Assembly: GCA_903847975.1 (NCBI GenBank)
Contig: CAINFC010000122.1
Coordinates: 32,190 to 96,189, forward strand
Length of the DNA stretch: 64,000 bases
Reading direction: 5' to 3'
From: an uncultured Acidobacteriota bacterium
GTDB taxonomy: Bacteria; Acidobacteriota; UBA6911; CAINFC01
The notes beneath the pieces were generated by a model that worked only from the letters and a program-made list of their open reading frames with translations, was not told where the DNA came from and made no database searches. Both the position numbers and the translations under genes were made by a program. Shown here in pieces: positions 42,896-51,490 of this stretch. Each line of letters opens with the position of its first letter. Within the stretch, counting starts at the first letter, position 1.

Positions 42896-45547
42896 ATGAA
42901 TATGCTGCTCAAAGTGAAAAAACAGCCTTTATCGCTGGTGATGCGGTTGCTGCTCCTGGGAACCATGTTTTTGCCGGGGCGGGTAAGCGCTCAGACCGTG
43001 CCCAACAGCCAAACCGAGGCTCCGTCCGTGGAAGAAGTGCGTATTCGCGGCAACCGGCGAATCACCATGGAGGATATCGTCTTTTATATCCAAACCCGGA
43101 AAGGCGATGCCTACGATGAAACCCGCCTGAAGATGGACTGGCAGGCTTTGAACAAAACCAATATTTTTGAGCAGATTGACCTTTTTGCGGAGGATGGGCT
43201 CGTCGGCAAAATCGTGACTTTCCAGGTGAAAGAAAAGCCGATGATCCGCACGATCAAATACGTAGGCAACAAGTCGTTCACCGAGTCGGACATCCTGGAG
43301 CATTTCAAGGAGCGGAAGGTGGGTCTGACGGTGGACTCCCAGTTCGATCCGGGGCGAATTAAAGCCGCGGAGCGCGCGCTGAAGGAGCTCCTCGAAAAGA
43401 ATGGCCGCCCCCTGGGCACGATTCGGATGGAAAGGGAAGATATCGCTCTGGCCGGGGTGAACGTCAAGTTCGTGGTTACCGAGGGAGAAAAGGTCCGCGT
43501 CGGACAGATACAGTTTTCCGGAAACAAGATTTACTCGGACGAAAAAATCGCTTCCTACATGAAGCTGGTCAAGGAGCGCACGTTCATCAATATTTTCCGG
43601 GGCCGCGACAAGTATGCCCGGATGATGCTGGAGGCCGACCTGGAGCAGAATGCCAAGAAAGTCTACCAGGAAAGCGGCTATGTGCGCGCCAATTTCGGGG
43701 AGCCTACGGTGGTGATCAAGGAGGGACCCAGGGGCCTGGTGCCGCTGTTCCGCCGGACCAAGCGCCAGTTCTACATTAATATCCCCGTAGATGCCGGTCC
43801 GCAATTCAAGCTGGGAGAGCTGAAGGCGGAAAACGCCGAAATCAAGCAGGGGGAGCGGGTCGTTCTGAACAACCAGGGTGCCGCCGCCTTCTTCGGCATG
43901 CGCGCCGGCGACGTGGTCAATTTCACTAAAGTCCGCAACGGAATGGAGAACCTGAAGAAGTTTTATCATAGCTATGGCTATATCAATGCGGAGATTCTGC
44001 CCAACCAGACGGTCGATGAAGCCAAACAGCTGTTCAACATGACCTTCAATATCACGCCGGGGGCCCAGTTTTCGGTTAATCAGATCAATTTCCAGGGGAA
44101 TACCAAAACGCGCGACGTGGTCCTGAGGCGCGAATTTCTTCTGGTGGAAAAAGCCCCCTACAGTGGCTACCTGATGGACCTCAGCGTGCTCCGTTTGAAC
44201 CAGCTCGGATTTTTCGACAAGATCGAGGAGAAGGACTACGACATCACCCCGAACGACCAGACCAATGAAGTGGATGTTACGGTTCGTGTCAAGGAAAAAA
44301 GCCAGCAGTCGATCGGGGTAACTGGCGGAGTGAGCGGAATTTCCGGAAGCTTCATCGGGCTCAACTACAGCACCAATAATTTCCTGGGTCGAGGGGAGCG
44401 CATCGATGTGGATCTGACCGGTGGGACCCGTACCAGCAATTACATGCTGAGCTTTACGGAACCCTACGTCCTGAGCACCCGCTGGTCTCTCGGGTTGTCG
44501 GTGTTCAACCAGAGGTTCCGCTATGACACCTATGCACTTCTGGGGATTTACACGGGAAATATCAAAGACGCCACACAGCTTTTTACGCGAACTTCCACCG
44601 GGATCACCCTTTCTGCCAGCTATCCGCTTTCCAATTTCTGGCGGTTCGGAGGGAGCTACAGCATTCAGAGCATCGGGATCAGCGATATCGCCGAGGGGTT
44701 CGAGGACTATGCCCTGGGCCAGCTGATCGGCTTCACGCCCGGCGGCGATACCACCAAGGTTAAAACCAAAGGCATCATCCGCAGCGAACTGACCCCGACC
44801 CTAACCTACAACACTACCAACGACTATTACAATCCATCGAAGGGGCACAGCCTGACTCTCTCCTTCGGATATGCCGGCGGCATTCTGGGGGGCGACTATA
44901 ACATGATCCGGCCCAGCGTGGAGTACCGCTACTTCAAGGCGGACCGCTGGCTGAGCAGAGGCCGCAATGTGTTTGCCTTTCACGCTCTGGGCGGCGTGGT
45001 CAGCGGTTTTAATGGAACTCCGGCGCCCTTCTGGGACCGCTTCTTCATCGGTGGTGAAAACACGATCCGCGGTTTCGATATCCGCTCCATCGTTCCCTAC
45101 GCCGTAAGCCGCACCCCGGCCTTCGACGCCAATCGCATACCGCTGGTGGACCCCAACAGCGGCATGCCGAAAATTTCCTATGGGCCCTCCGCCGTAGGGG
45201 GGGATACTTATATTGTTGGCAACATCGAGTACCGCATGCCCATCGCCGGTCCGCTGTCGATTTCTCCCTTTTTTGATATCGGCACGGCCAGCGTGCTGTT
45301 TCCCAAGCAGCTGACCCTTTTCGGCACGGATACCAGTATCACGCTGATAGATAACACCAATAATGTCTGGCGAAGTTCTACGGGTGTCGAGCTGCAGTTC
45401 CTCCTGCCGGTCGTTCAGGCTCCTTTCCGGTTGATTTTCGCCTACAATCCGCATCGCATGTCCCGCTATGTCGACTTCGGGTCCGGCAGCTTCCTCTATC
45501 GGGAGTCGAAATCGGATGTGAAATTCACCATTGGCCGAAGCTTTTAG
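42896..45547 (+). CDS. bamA: Outer-membrane protein assembly factor BamA
   Basis: An 883-aa Omp85 protein that folds beta-barrel proteins into the outer membrane. A signal peptide ends at VSA-QTV; five POTRA modules (about 30-460) begin VEEVRIRGNRRITMEDIVFYI. Later barrel blocks (about 470-883) include the L6 loop motif IGGENTIRGF and end with an aromatic Phe, the usual outer-membrane insertion signal. An insertion with RTKRQFYINIPVDAGPQF lies between POTRA 3 and 4. The ATG at 42896 lacks a clear ribosome site; ATG 42902 is close. Confidence 0.95.
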   Translation: MNMLLKVKKQPLSLVMRLLLLGTMFLPGRVSAQTVPNSQTEAPSVEEVRIRGNRRITMEDIVFYIQTRKGDAYDETRLKMDWQALNKTNIFEQIDLFAEDGLVGKIVTFQVKEKPMIRTIKYVGNKSFTESDILEHFKERKVGLTVDSQFDPGRIKAAERALKELLEKNGRPLGTIRMEREDIALAGVNVKFVVTEGEKVRVGQIQFSGNKIYSDEKIASYMKLVKERTFINIFRGRDKYARMMLEADLEQNAKKVYQESGYVRANFGEPTVVIKEGPRGLVPLFRRTKRQFYINIPVDAGPQFKLGELKAENAEIKQGERVVLNNQGAAAFFGMRAGDVVNFTKVRNGMENLKKFYHSYGYINAEILPNQTVDEAKQLFNMTFNITPGAQFSVNQINFQGNTKTRDVVLRREFLLVEKAPYSGYLMDLSVLRLNQLGFFDKIEEKDYDITPNDQTNEVDVTVRVKEKSQQSIGVTGGVSGISGSFIGLNYSTNNFLGRGERIDVDLTGGTRTSNYMLSFTEPYVLSTRWSLGLSVFNQRFRYDTYALLGIYTGNIKDATQLFTRTSTGITLSASYPLSNFWRFGGSYSIQSIGISDIAEGFEDYALGQLIGFTPGGDTTKVKTKGIIRSELTPTLTYNTTNDYYNPSKGHSLTLSFGYAGGILGGDYNMIRPSVEYRYFKADRWLSRGRNVFAFHALGGVVSGFNGTPAPFWDRFFIGGENTIRGFDIRSIVPYAVSRTPAFDANRIPLVDPNSGMPKISYGPSAVGGDTYIVGNIEYRMPIAGPLSISPFFDIGTASVLFPKQLTLFGTDTSITLIDNTNNVWRSSTGVELQFLLPVVQAPFRLIFAYNPHRMSRYVDFGSGSFLYRESKSDVKFTIGRSF

Positions 45548-45598
45548 CCTCACCCGTGTTTGTGGGACGCTTACCTTTTTTATCAGGAGATTGATTCT

Positions 45599-46219
45599 GT
45601 GAACGTCAAAATAATCGTCATCGCCTTTCTGCTGCTCTTCCTGCTGCTCGTTCCCGGCTTCGGCCAGGCGGCAAGGCCGGCAGCGCCGGCCTCCGCTCCC
45701 GCCTCCGTGGCTTTCGATCCGGGACCGGCCCGCCAGGGCTTCATCAACCTGGAAAGGGCGCTCATGGAAGTGGCAGAAGGGAAGCAGCTTTTCGCAGAGC
45801 TGCAGGTCTTCATCGACAAAAAGAATAAAGAGCTCGATGCCATGCGCGCGGAAATTACCAAAAAGGAAACTCAGGTCCGGGCCCAGGAAGCCACGCTGAG
45901 CGACGAAGCGCGTCTTTCCAGCCAGAGAGACCTCGAGGAACAGCGCACCCGTCTGACCCGCTTCCAGGAGGACACCTCCAAGCTGATCACGGATCGTCAA
46001 AACGGGATTATCAAAAAGATCGGCGACAAGATGCAGGGGATTTTAATCGCCTTTGCCAAGGAGAAGAAACTCACCTCCATCGTCATCTGGTCCCCGCAGC
46101 TCTACGCATACGTAGACGAAACGCTCAATGTCACCGATGAGATCATTAAAAGATACGATGTGGCTTTTCCGGTGACCTCCTCCGCGGCTGCTCCGGCGGC
46201 CAAGCCCAAAACCCCTTAG
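45599..46219 (+). CDS. OmpH/Skp-family periplasmic chaperone
   Basis: A 206-aa exported helical protein. After a signal peptide ending GFGQA comes INLERALMEVAEGKQLFAEL and a long coiled coil up to about residue 125, the tentacle region of Skp. It escorts unfolded outer-membrane proteins to BamA. The start is GTG 45599, preceded by AGGAGA at 8 nt; the longer open frame from 45560 has no ribosome site. It lies 51 bases after bamA. Confidence 0.82.
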   Translation: MNVKIIVIAFLLLFLLLVPGFGQAARPAAPASAPASVAFDPGPARQGFINLERALMEVAEGKQLFAELQVFIDKKNKELDAMRAEITKKETQVRAQEATLSDEARLSSQRDLEEQRTRLTRFQEDTSKLITDRQNGIIKKIGDKMQGILIAFAKEKKLTSIVIWSPQLYAYVDETLNVTDEIIKRYDVAFPVTSSAAAPAAKPKTP

Positions 46220-46239
46220 CACCGGCAAGGAAAATTGTC

Positions 46240-46689
46240 ATGACGGAAACAGGCCAAAGCCTGACTGTGGACCAGATTCTGAATATTCTGCCGCACCGCT
46301 ATCCCTTTCTTCTGGTGGATCGTATTCTGGGAGTGACCGGGGAGGGAAAAGTTACCGGGATCAAGAACGTTACGGCCAACGAGCCTTTTTTCCCGGGGCA
46401 CTTTCCCGGATTTCCGGTGATGCCCGGCGTGTTGATCCTGGAAGCCATGGCGCAGGTAGGTGGCGCCTATCTGCTGCAGCACGAGCCGGATAAGGACAGG
46501 AAATGGATTTTTTTCACCGGTGTGGATAATGCCCGATTCCGGCGTCCGGTGCGCCCCGGGGACCAGCTGCGTATGGAAGTGGTTCTTTTAAAGAGAAAGT
46601 CGCGCACATGCAAGCTTCACGGGGAAGCCTTTGTGGATGGCCAGCTGGTGGCGGAGGCCGATTTTCTAGCTTCGGTAGTGGATAAATAA
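46240..46689 (+). CDS. fabZ: 3-hydroxyacyl-[acyl-carrier-protein] dehydratase
   Basis: A 149-aa hotdog-fold enzyme of fatty-acid elongation. The catalytic His is in FFPGHFPGFPVMPG and the Glu in LILEAMAQVGG; HRYPFLLVDRI opens the fold. The position between ompH and lpxA is the standard one, supplying hydroxyacyl chains for membrane lipids. GGAAAATTGTC before ATG 46240 contains a modest ribosome site. Confidence 0.95.
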   Translation: MTETGQSLTVDQILNILPHRYPFLLVDRILGVTGEGKVTGIKNVTANEPFFPGHFPGFPVMPGVLILEAMAQVGGAYLLQHEPDKDRKWIFFTGVDNARFRRPVRPGDQLRMEVVLLKRKSRTCKLHGEAFVDGQLVAEADFLASVVDK

Positions 46690-46741
46690 AACCCATACGC
46701 CTTCCCGAGCTTCCCGGGCCGGGGCGGCGATCGGAAACGGA

Positions 46742-47524
46742 ATGAAAATCCACCCATCGGCCATTGTTCACCCCGATTCGGTTTTAGGGGAGGATGTTGA
46801 GATCGGCCCGCACTGCATAATTGGTGCGGGAGTTACGATCGGCGCCCGGACCCGCCTTATTTCCCATGTTATACTAGAAGGCTTTTCCGAGATCGGAGAA
46901 GACAATCTGGTTTTTCCTTTCTGCAGCATCGGCACCGCACCCCAGGACCTCAAGTACAAAGGGGAGCCGACGCGGCTGGCCCTCGGCTCCCGCAATACGA
47001 TCCGGGAGTTCGTGACCATCAACCGCGGCACACAGGGTGGGCACCAGGTTACCTGCATCGGAAGCGACAACCTTTTAATGGCCTACGCCCATGTGGCCCA
47101 CGACTGTGTGGTCGGGTCCCGCGTGATCATGGCCAACGCCGCTACCTTGGCGGGGCATGTGGACGTAATGGACGGCGCCACCGTGGGCGCCTCTACCGGC
47201 GTTCACCAGTTCTGCCGGGTTGGCAAAGAGGCTTTCGTCGGCGGCTATTCGGTGATTACCCGCGATGCTCTGCCGTATATCAAGACGGTGGGCGATCGGA
47301 ATTCTGCCAAAACCTACGGCATCAATTCCATCGGGCTGGAGCGCAAGCAGATGCCGAAAGAAAGTATCGCAGCACTCCAGCAGGCCTATCGGCGGCTCTT
47401 TCAGGACCACAAAAGGCCCTTTGAAGAGCGGCTCGCTGAGGTCCGACTCCATGGCCCCCACACCGAAGAGGTGCTCATCCTGCTGGACTTCATGACCACG
47501 GCGGAGCGAGGCTTTATCCGGTGA
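46742..47524 (+). CDS. lpxA: UDP-N-acetylglucosamine acyltransferase
   Basis: A 260-aa left-handed beta-helix trimer that adds a 3-hydroxyacyl chain to UDP-GlcNAc, step one of lipid A synthesis. Hexapeptide repeats run from residue 1 to about 190. Conserved blocks are DLKYKGEPTRL, SDNLLMAYAHVAHDC, the catalytic His in GASTGVHQFCRVG and the helical tail from GINSIGLERK. The stop overlaps the lpxI start (GTGA). Confidence 0.95.
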   Translation: MKIHPSAIVHPDSVLGEDVEIGPHCIIGAGVTIGARTRLISHVILEGFSEIGEDNLVFPFCSIGTAPQDLKYKGEPTRLALGSRNTIREFVTINRGTQGGHQVTCIGSDNLLMAYAHVAHDCVVGSRVIMANAATLAGHVDVMDGATVGASTGVHQFCRVGKEAFVGGYSVITRDALPYIKTVGDRNSAKTYGINSIGLERKQMPKESIAALQQAYRRLFQDHKRPFEERLAEVRLHGPHTEEVLILLDFMTTAERGFIR

Positions 47525-48339
47525 GCTCGGCCTGCGGATTGATTGCCGGAAATGGCCGTTTCCCCTTTCTGGTTCTGGATGCGGCCCGTTCCATGGGAAT
47601 CCCCATGGTGGTTGCCGCCATCCGCGAAGAGACATTTCCTGAAATCGATCAGGCGGGCAGCGAAGTGCATTGGATCAGTCTGGGACAGCTCGGCCGGCTG
47701 ATCAGGATTTTCAAGGATCGTGGCATCACCCGTGCGGTTATGGCCGGCCAGGTAAAGCACAAACAGATTTTCAGCTCCATTGTTCCTGACCTGCACCTGA
47801 TCCGGCTGATGGCCGGACTAGCCCGAAAAAATACGGATTCCCTGATCGGTGCGGTGGCTGACTATATGGCCAGACAGGGGATCACCCTGCTGGATTCCAC
47901 CGCCTTCCTGGAGCCCCTTCTGGCGGGCAGGGGAAACCTGACGGCTCGCTCATTGACTTCCGACGAATCCTCCGACATTGCTTTTGGGCTGGAGGCGGCC
48001 CGCGAACTGGCCCGCCTGGATATCGGACAGACGGTCGTGGTTTGCGATCGGGCTGTGGTGGCGGTGGAAGCTATGGAAGGAACCGATGCGGCCATCCGTC
48101 GTGCCGGAGAGCTGTGTCCCAGGGGCGGGCTATCCGTGGTCAAAGTCAGCAAGCCGAAGCAGGATATGCGCTTCGACGTACCGATCGTCGGACTGGAAAC
48201 CATCCGGGTCATGAAGGCCGCGGGAGCCTCCGCCATTTCGGTGGATGCCGGAAAGACTCTGCTGCTGGACAAGGATGCTCTGCTGGCAATGGCCGACGAG
48301 TTTGGCATCTCCCTGTACGGACAGGAGGTTCAGCCTTGA
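47521..48339 (+). CDS. lpxI: UDP-2,3-diacylglucosamine pyrophosphatase, LpxI type
   Basis: A 272-aa protein of the LpxI (DUF1009) family, which replaces LpxH in many non-enteric bacteria and hydrolyses UDP-diacylglucosamine to lipid X. Blocks LIAGNGRFPFLVLDAARSMG and VVAVEAMEGTDAAIRRAG, plus ISVDAGKTLLLDK, are typical. The start is GTG 47521 overlapping the lpxA stop; its own stop overlaps the TTG start of the next gene. Confidence 0.92.
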   Translation: MSSACGLIAGNGRFPFLVLDAARSMGIPMVVAAIREETFPEIDQAGSEVHWISLGQLGRLIRIFKDRGITRAVMAGQVKHKQIFSSIVPDLHLIRLMAGLARKNTDSLIGAVADYMARQGITLLDSTAFLEPLLAGRGNLTARSLTSDESSDIAFGLEAARELARLDIGQTVVVCDRAVVAVEAMEGTDAAIRRAGELCPRGGLSVVKVSKPKQDMRFDVPIVGLETIRVMKAAGASAISVDAGKTLLLDKDALLAMADEFGISLYGQEVQP

Positions 48340-49265
48340 TTCGCGTGGCCGTGGTCGGTGTGGGCAGCCTGGGTGTGCACCATGCGCGTAATTACAGCCG
48401 GATACCAGGCGTGGAGCTGGTCGCGGTCTGTGACCGGGTGGAAGAGCGCGCCAGGGCTACTGCCGGACAGCTCGGCACCCGTTTTGTGCTTCGGCCCGAG
48501 GAGCTCGTCGGCGAGGTGGATGCCGTCAGCCTGGTGGTGCCGACGGTGCATCACGGCGAGCTGGGAGAGATGTTCCTGGGTCACGGCATTCATGTCCTGG
48601 TGGAAAAGCCGATCACCGCCACCCGGGAAGAGGGGCTGCGTCTGATCGCCGCCGCCGAAAAAGCGGACCGGATTCTTCAGGTTGGGCACCTGGAGCGTTT
48701 CAACCCCGCCGTTGTGGCCATCCGGGACCGGATCCACCATCCCCGCTTTTTCGAGGGGCACCGGATGAGCGTTTTTCAGCCGCGCAGCCTGGATGTAGAT
48801 GTGGTCCTCGATTTAATGATCCACGACCTGGACCTGGTCCTTTCCATGGTTCCGAGCGAAATCGAGGAGGTGCATGCCACAGGGATCCCGGTCCTGTCCC
48901 CGAAAATCGATATTGCCAATGCCCGGATTCAATTCAGAAACGGCTGCGTTGCCAATCTTACCTGCAGCCGGGTATCCGACGAAAAGATCCGTAAGCTGCG
49001 CTTTTTTCAACCCAGCGATTACATTTCGATTGATTTCATAAAAAGGGAAAGCGAAATTGTCCGGCTCTGTGCCGGTTCCCCGGGAACTCTTCCCCGGCTG
49101 GAACGTTCTAAGATCGGGGCCAGCGACCAGGAGCCTTTGCACCAGGAGTTGTGCGCATTCATCGCCGCGGTCCGAAAGGAAAGCGAAAATCCCTGCCCCG
49201 GCATCGATGGCTTGCGGGCCCTGGATGCGGCGCTGCTGGTCCGCAAGGAAATGCGGACCGCTTAG
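48336..49265 (+). CDS. Gfo/Idh/MocA-family oxidoreductase
   Basis: A 309-aa NAD(P)-dependent dehydrogenase. The Rossmann motif VVGVGSLGVHHARNYS is at the N-terminus and the catalytic-type EKPITATREEG (Glu-Lys-Pro) at about 95-105; a C-terminal alpha/beta domain has DLMIHDLDLVLSM. The start is a TTG at 48336 with AGGAGG 7 nt ahead, overlapping the lpxI stop; a longer open frame reads through lpxI and is not real. Its place in the lipid A operon suggests action on a UDP-sugar, as GnnA does, although no GnnB aminotransferase gene follows. Confidence 0.88.
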   Translation: MIRVAVVGVGSLGVHHARNYSRIPGVELVAVCDRVEERARATAGQLGTRFVLRPEELVGEVDAVSLVVPTVHHGELGEMFLGHGIHVLVEKPITATREEGLRLIAAAEKADRILQVGHLERFNPAVVAIRDRIHHPRFFEGHRMSVFQPRSLDVDVVLDLMIHDLDLVLSMVPSEIEEVHATGIPVLSPKIDIANARIQFRNGCVANLTCSRVSDEKIRKLRFFQPSDYISIDFIKRESEIVRLCAGSPGTLPRLERSKIGASDQEPLHQELCAFIAAVRKESENPCPGIDGLRALDAALLVRKEMRTA

Positions 49266-49288
49266 GGACCATGCGGAAAGAAAGAAAC

Positions 49289-49345
49289 TTTTATTGGTTA
49301 TAATTGATACTGGATCAAGTAAGTCCAGTATAAAAACCAATAAAA
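49289..49345 (+). promoter_or_regulatory. Nested palindrome in the peroxiredoxin leader
   Basis: Two perfect nested inverted repeats: outer TTTTATTGGTT (49289-49299) with AACCAATAAAA (49335-49345), inner ATACTGGA (49307-49314) with TCCAGTAT (49324-49331), around a 9-nt loop. A TATAAT (49299-49304) is inside the left arm, but no good -35 is seen. The structure ends just before the ribosome site. It may be an operator for a dimeric regulator, an RNA switch or both. Confidence 0.6.
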
Positions 49346-49361
49346 TAGAGAAAGGTGTTCG

Positions 49362-49928
49362 ATGATGAGTTGCGAAAAGAAAACGATGCTGACCGTTGGT
49401 TCCGCCTTTCCGGCATTCCGAAAGAAGGCCGTTGTTTCCCTGAAGCCGGGAAAGGAATTTGCGGAGTTATCCTCGGAAGACCACAAAAAAGACGGGAAGT
49501 GGATGGTTCTCTTCTGGTGGCCCCTGGATTTCACATTCGTCTGTCCCACGGAAATTGTGGAGTTCAATAAGGATTATGCGGAGTTCCAGAAGAGAAACAC
49601 CCTCCTGATCGGCGCCTCCACCGATTCCGAGTTCGTGCACCTGGCTTGGCGGAACCAGCATGCCGGTCTCCGGGAACTTCAGTTTCCCATGCTGGCGGAT
49701 ACTTCCAAATCGCTTTCGGAGGAACTGGGAATCCTGGTGGACGAACTGAAGGTGCCGTATCGGGTTACGTATATTGTCGATCCGAAGGGGGTGATCCGGT
49801 GGCTGTGCATGAACGACCTCTCGGTCGGCCGGAACACCAGGGAAATCATTCGCGTTCTGGATGCCCTGCAGACGGGTGAGCTGACTCCCTGCAACTGGGA
49901 AAAGGGACAGGATACGTTGAAAGTCTAA
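49362..49928 (+). CDS. ahpC: AhpC-type peroxiredoxin
   Basis: A 188-aa thiol peroxidase resembling mycobacterial AhpC. Peroxidatic C61 lies in DFTFVCPTE, with the family's FNKDYAEFQ and ASTDSEFVHLAWR; the tail TPCNWEKG holds a candidate resolving C177. Blocks SVGRNTREIIRVLDALQ also match AhpC. Reductant unknown: no AhpD or AhpF gene is nearby. AAAGG lies about 7 nt ahead of the ATG, directly after the nested palindrome that probably regulates it. Confidence 0.93.
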   Translation: MMSCEKKTMLTVGSAFPAFRKKAVVSLKPGKEFAELSSEDHKKDGKWMVLFWWPLDFTFVCPTEIVEFNKDYAEFQKRNTLLIGASTDSEFVHLAWRNQHAGLRELQFPMLADTSKSLSEELGILVDELKVPYRVTYIVDPKGVIRWLCMNDLSVGRNTREIIRVLDALQTGELTPCNWEKGQDTLKV

Positions 49929-49932
49929 CTCT

Positions 49933-49971
49933 CCATTCCGGAGGGGGGATGAAAACCCGTCCGGAATGGAA
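49933..49971. terminator. Inverted repeat after ahpC
   Basis: Perfect 11-bp arms TCCATTCCGGA / TCCGGAATGGA with a 17-nt loop, four bases after the ahpC stop. No T tract follows, so it may be a transcript-stabilising or partial-termination hairpin before the tonB-like gene. Confidence 0.45.
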
Positions 49972-50026
49972 TCAAAACGGGAAAGAAAACGGAGATGCGC
50001 TTCCATCGATCAAGGGGAGAGGCCTG

Positions 50027-51091
50027 ATGACAGGGAAAGAGTTGGAACCCCTGGAGTTTCTGGTCCACTACAAAGATCCCCGGCGGGTCAAACCTCTGGA
50101 CTACGTCTCCGTTCTTCTTTCTGCTTTCCTTCACGTTGTAGTGATTTACGTGCTGGTGGTCAATCCCCATTGGCTGTTTTACCCGCTCCGCTACATCCTG
50201 CCTGCCGGGATGTTTTCGGGAGGGGAGGAGGGTGGGGGGCCGCTCAGCCAGGGCCGAATGGTAACCTTTCTGGCCAATAATCGCCCGATGTACGCTCCGG
50301 TCCTGACTCCGCCGAAGGGCAATCTTTACGGGGCGCAGGACACGGTGGCCATCAGCCGGCCTCCGCGGGTTCAAAAAGGCGGAAACGAATTGCCCTATTC
50401 CCGGGGGACCACCAAGGAATTCACGATTACGGATGTGGCCAGGCAACTGCCCTCCTCGGGCAACCGGGACGGATCGGAAGCCGGGAAGGCCGCCCAGGTA
50501 ACATCCCTTCCGGTTCCGTTGGGCGCTCCGCCTACCTTGCCGGTGGTTCCCGAACCCGTAAAGGTTAATCCGGCCGCCATGGTTGCCCCGTCGAACGCCA
50601 GTCAGGCAGCAGAAAAAATCGGTAGCCCGAAGGGGGAGACGCAGAGCGCAGCCAATTCTGTCGCCTCCCAGCAGGCCGCTGCCAAAACGCCTGCGGATCC
50701 CGCTTTGGGTCTGGAGCAGAAAAAGCAGCAGGTGTTTGATAACGAAGAGTCCGCCCTCCGGTCCGAGGGCTCCGGGTTCTTTGATACCAAAGGATTTGAG
50801 CTGTCCGACTATTCGCAGTTCGTCATCGACCGTATCAAGCAGAACTGGATGATTCCTGCTGCGGTGCGGCATGGCAGCGGGCGCTCCACGGTTGTCTTTT
50901 ATATCGAAAAGGACGGCCAGATCAGCCGGATGCGAATCGTTTCTCCTTCCGGAGTCGCCCTGCTGGATCGGGCGGCTCTCAACTCCATTCTGGAATCCCT
51001 GCCATTCCCGCCTTTGCCCTCCCGATTTCCGGGAGAGCATGTTGGCGCCAAGCTGGTGTTCTCCTATAACGAAGGCCAGGATAGGAACTGA
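50027..51091 (+). CDS. TonB-family energy-transducer-like protein
   Basis: A 354-aa protein with one TM (about 28-50), a long Pro/Ala-rich periplasmic stretch (about 70-250) and a C-terminal TonB domain (about 265-354) containing SQFVIDRIKQNWMIPAAVRH, RSTVVFYIEKDGQI and LDRAALNSILESLPFPPLP. It may couple a proton-driven complex to outer-membrane receptors. The start ATG 50027 has AGGGGAGA upstream; ATG 49949 is in the loop of the ahpC hairpin. No exbB or exbD gene is nearby. Confidence 0.82.
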   Translation: MTGKELEPLEFLVHYKDPRRVKPLDYVSVLLSAFLHVVVIYVLVVNPHWLFYPLRYILPAGMFSGGEEGGGPLSQGRMVTFLANNRPMYAPVLTPPKGNLYGAQDTVAISRPPRVQKGGNELPYSRGTTKEFTITDVARQLPSSGNRDGSEAGKAAQVTSLPVPLGAPPTLPVVPEPVKVNPAAMVAPSNASQAAEKIGSPKGETQSAANSVASQQAAAKTPADPALGLEQKKQQVFDNEESALRSEGSGFFDTKGFELSDYSQFVIDRIKQNWMIPAAVRHGSGRSTVVFYIEKDGQISRMRIVSPSGVALLDRAALNSILESLPFPPLPSRFPGEHVGAKLVFSYNEGQDRN

Positions 51092-51115
51092 TCCGCACGA
51101 ATCGCCTCAGGGCAT

Positions 51116-51166
51116 CCATGACGAAGGTGTAAAAAGTCAATTTCACAGAAACACCCGAAAACAAAC
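51116..51166. repeat. Dispersed intergenic repeat, second copy of 19-base block
   Basis: Contains GAAACACCCGAAAACAAAC identical to 29091-29109. The 22 bases at 51116-51137, read on the minus strand, match the ACTTTTTGCACCTTCATCATGT motif at 57779-57800 with three differences, linking the three repeat sites. Confidence 0.55.
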
Positions 51167-51189
51167 GGACAAACGAAAGCCGTTTTGAG

Positions 51190-51255
51190 TACAGTCTTCA
51201 GACTGCGCGCTGCAAGCAGGTTTCAGCTTGTACTACGCAAGCTAAAGCTTGTACT
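51190..51255. repeat. REP-like hairpin cluster with GTAC spacers
   Basis: CAGTCTTCAGACTG (51192-51205), a CAAGC-GCTTG pair around 51213-51230 and CAAGCTAAAGCTTG (51238-51251) follow one another, separated by GTAC tetranucleotides. The architecture recalls REP sequences mobilised by RAYT transposases. No RAYT gene is in the window. Confidence 0.45.
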
Positions 51256-51490
51256 CTAAACGAAGAAGACATGCATGATGGATTCGCAAAAAAAGATTTT
51301 TCATTTTGTTCTACCGTCCCGATCGGGCTTGATGTGTGCGCGAAACAAACCCGGCAACGAATGGCCGGGCTATAATCTTAACGTCCCTTACAGGACTTTT
51401 TGCCCCGGAAAATAATTCCCATCCGGGTTCATACAGGGCCCCGCAAAGCAATGGCAGCGTATTACTTAACGTTTTCCGATTTTTCGCGAG

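Larger units (their letters stand above)
51092..51490. other. Intergenic region of hairpins and repeats
   Basis: No gene is visible in these 400 bases. Contents are the 19-base repeat block (51148-51166), a GTAC-separated hairpin set (51190-51255), and two further palindromes: CCCGATCGGG (51318-51327) and CCCGGC / GCCGGG (51350-51369). Confidence 0.55.

Noticed and set aside
48042..48335. N-terminal extension of the Gfo/Idh protein
   Set aside because: This part is the shifted frame of lpxI; the Rossmann motif and AGGAGG place the start at TTG 48336.
51190..51255. CRISPR array
   Set aside because: The palindromes are not a constant repeat with regular spacers, and no cas gene is nearby.
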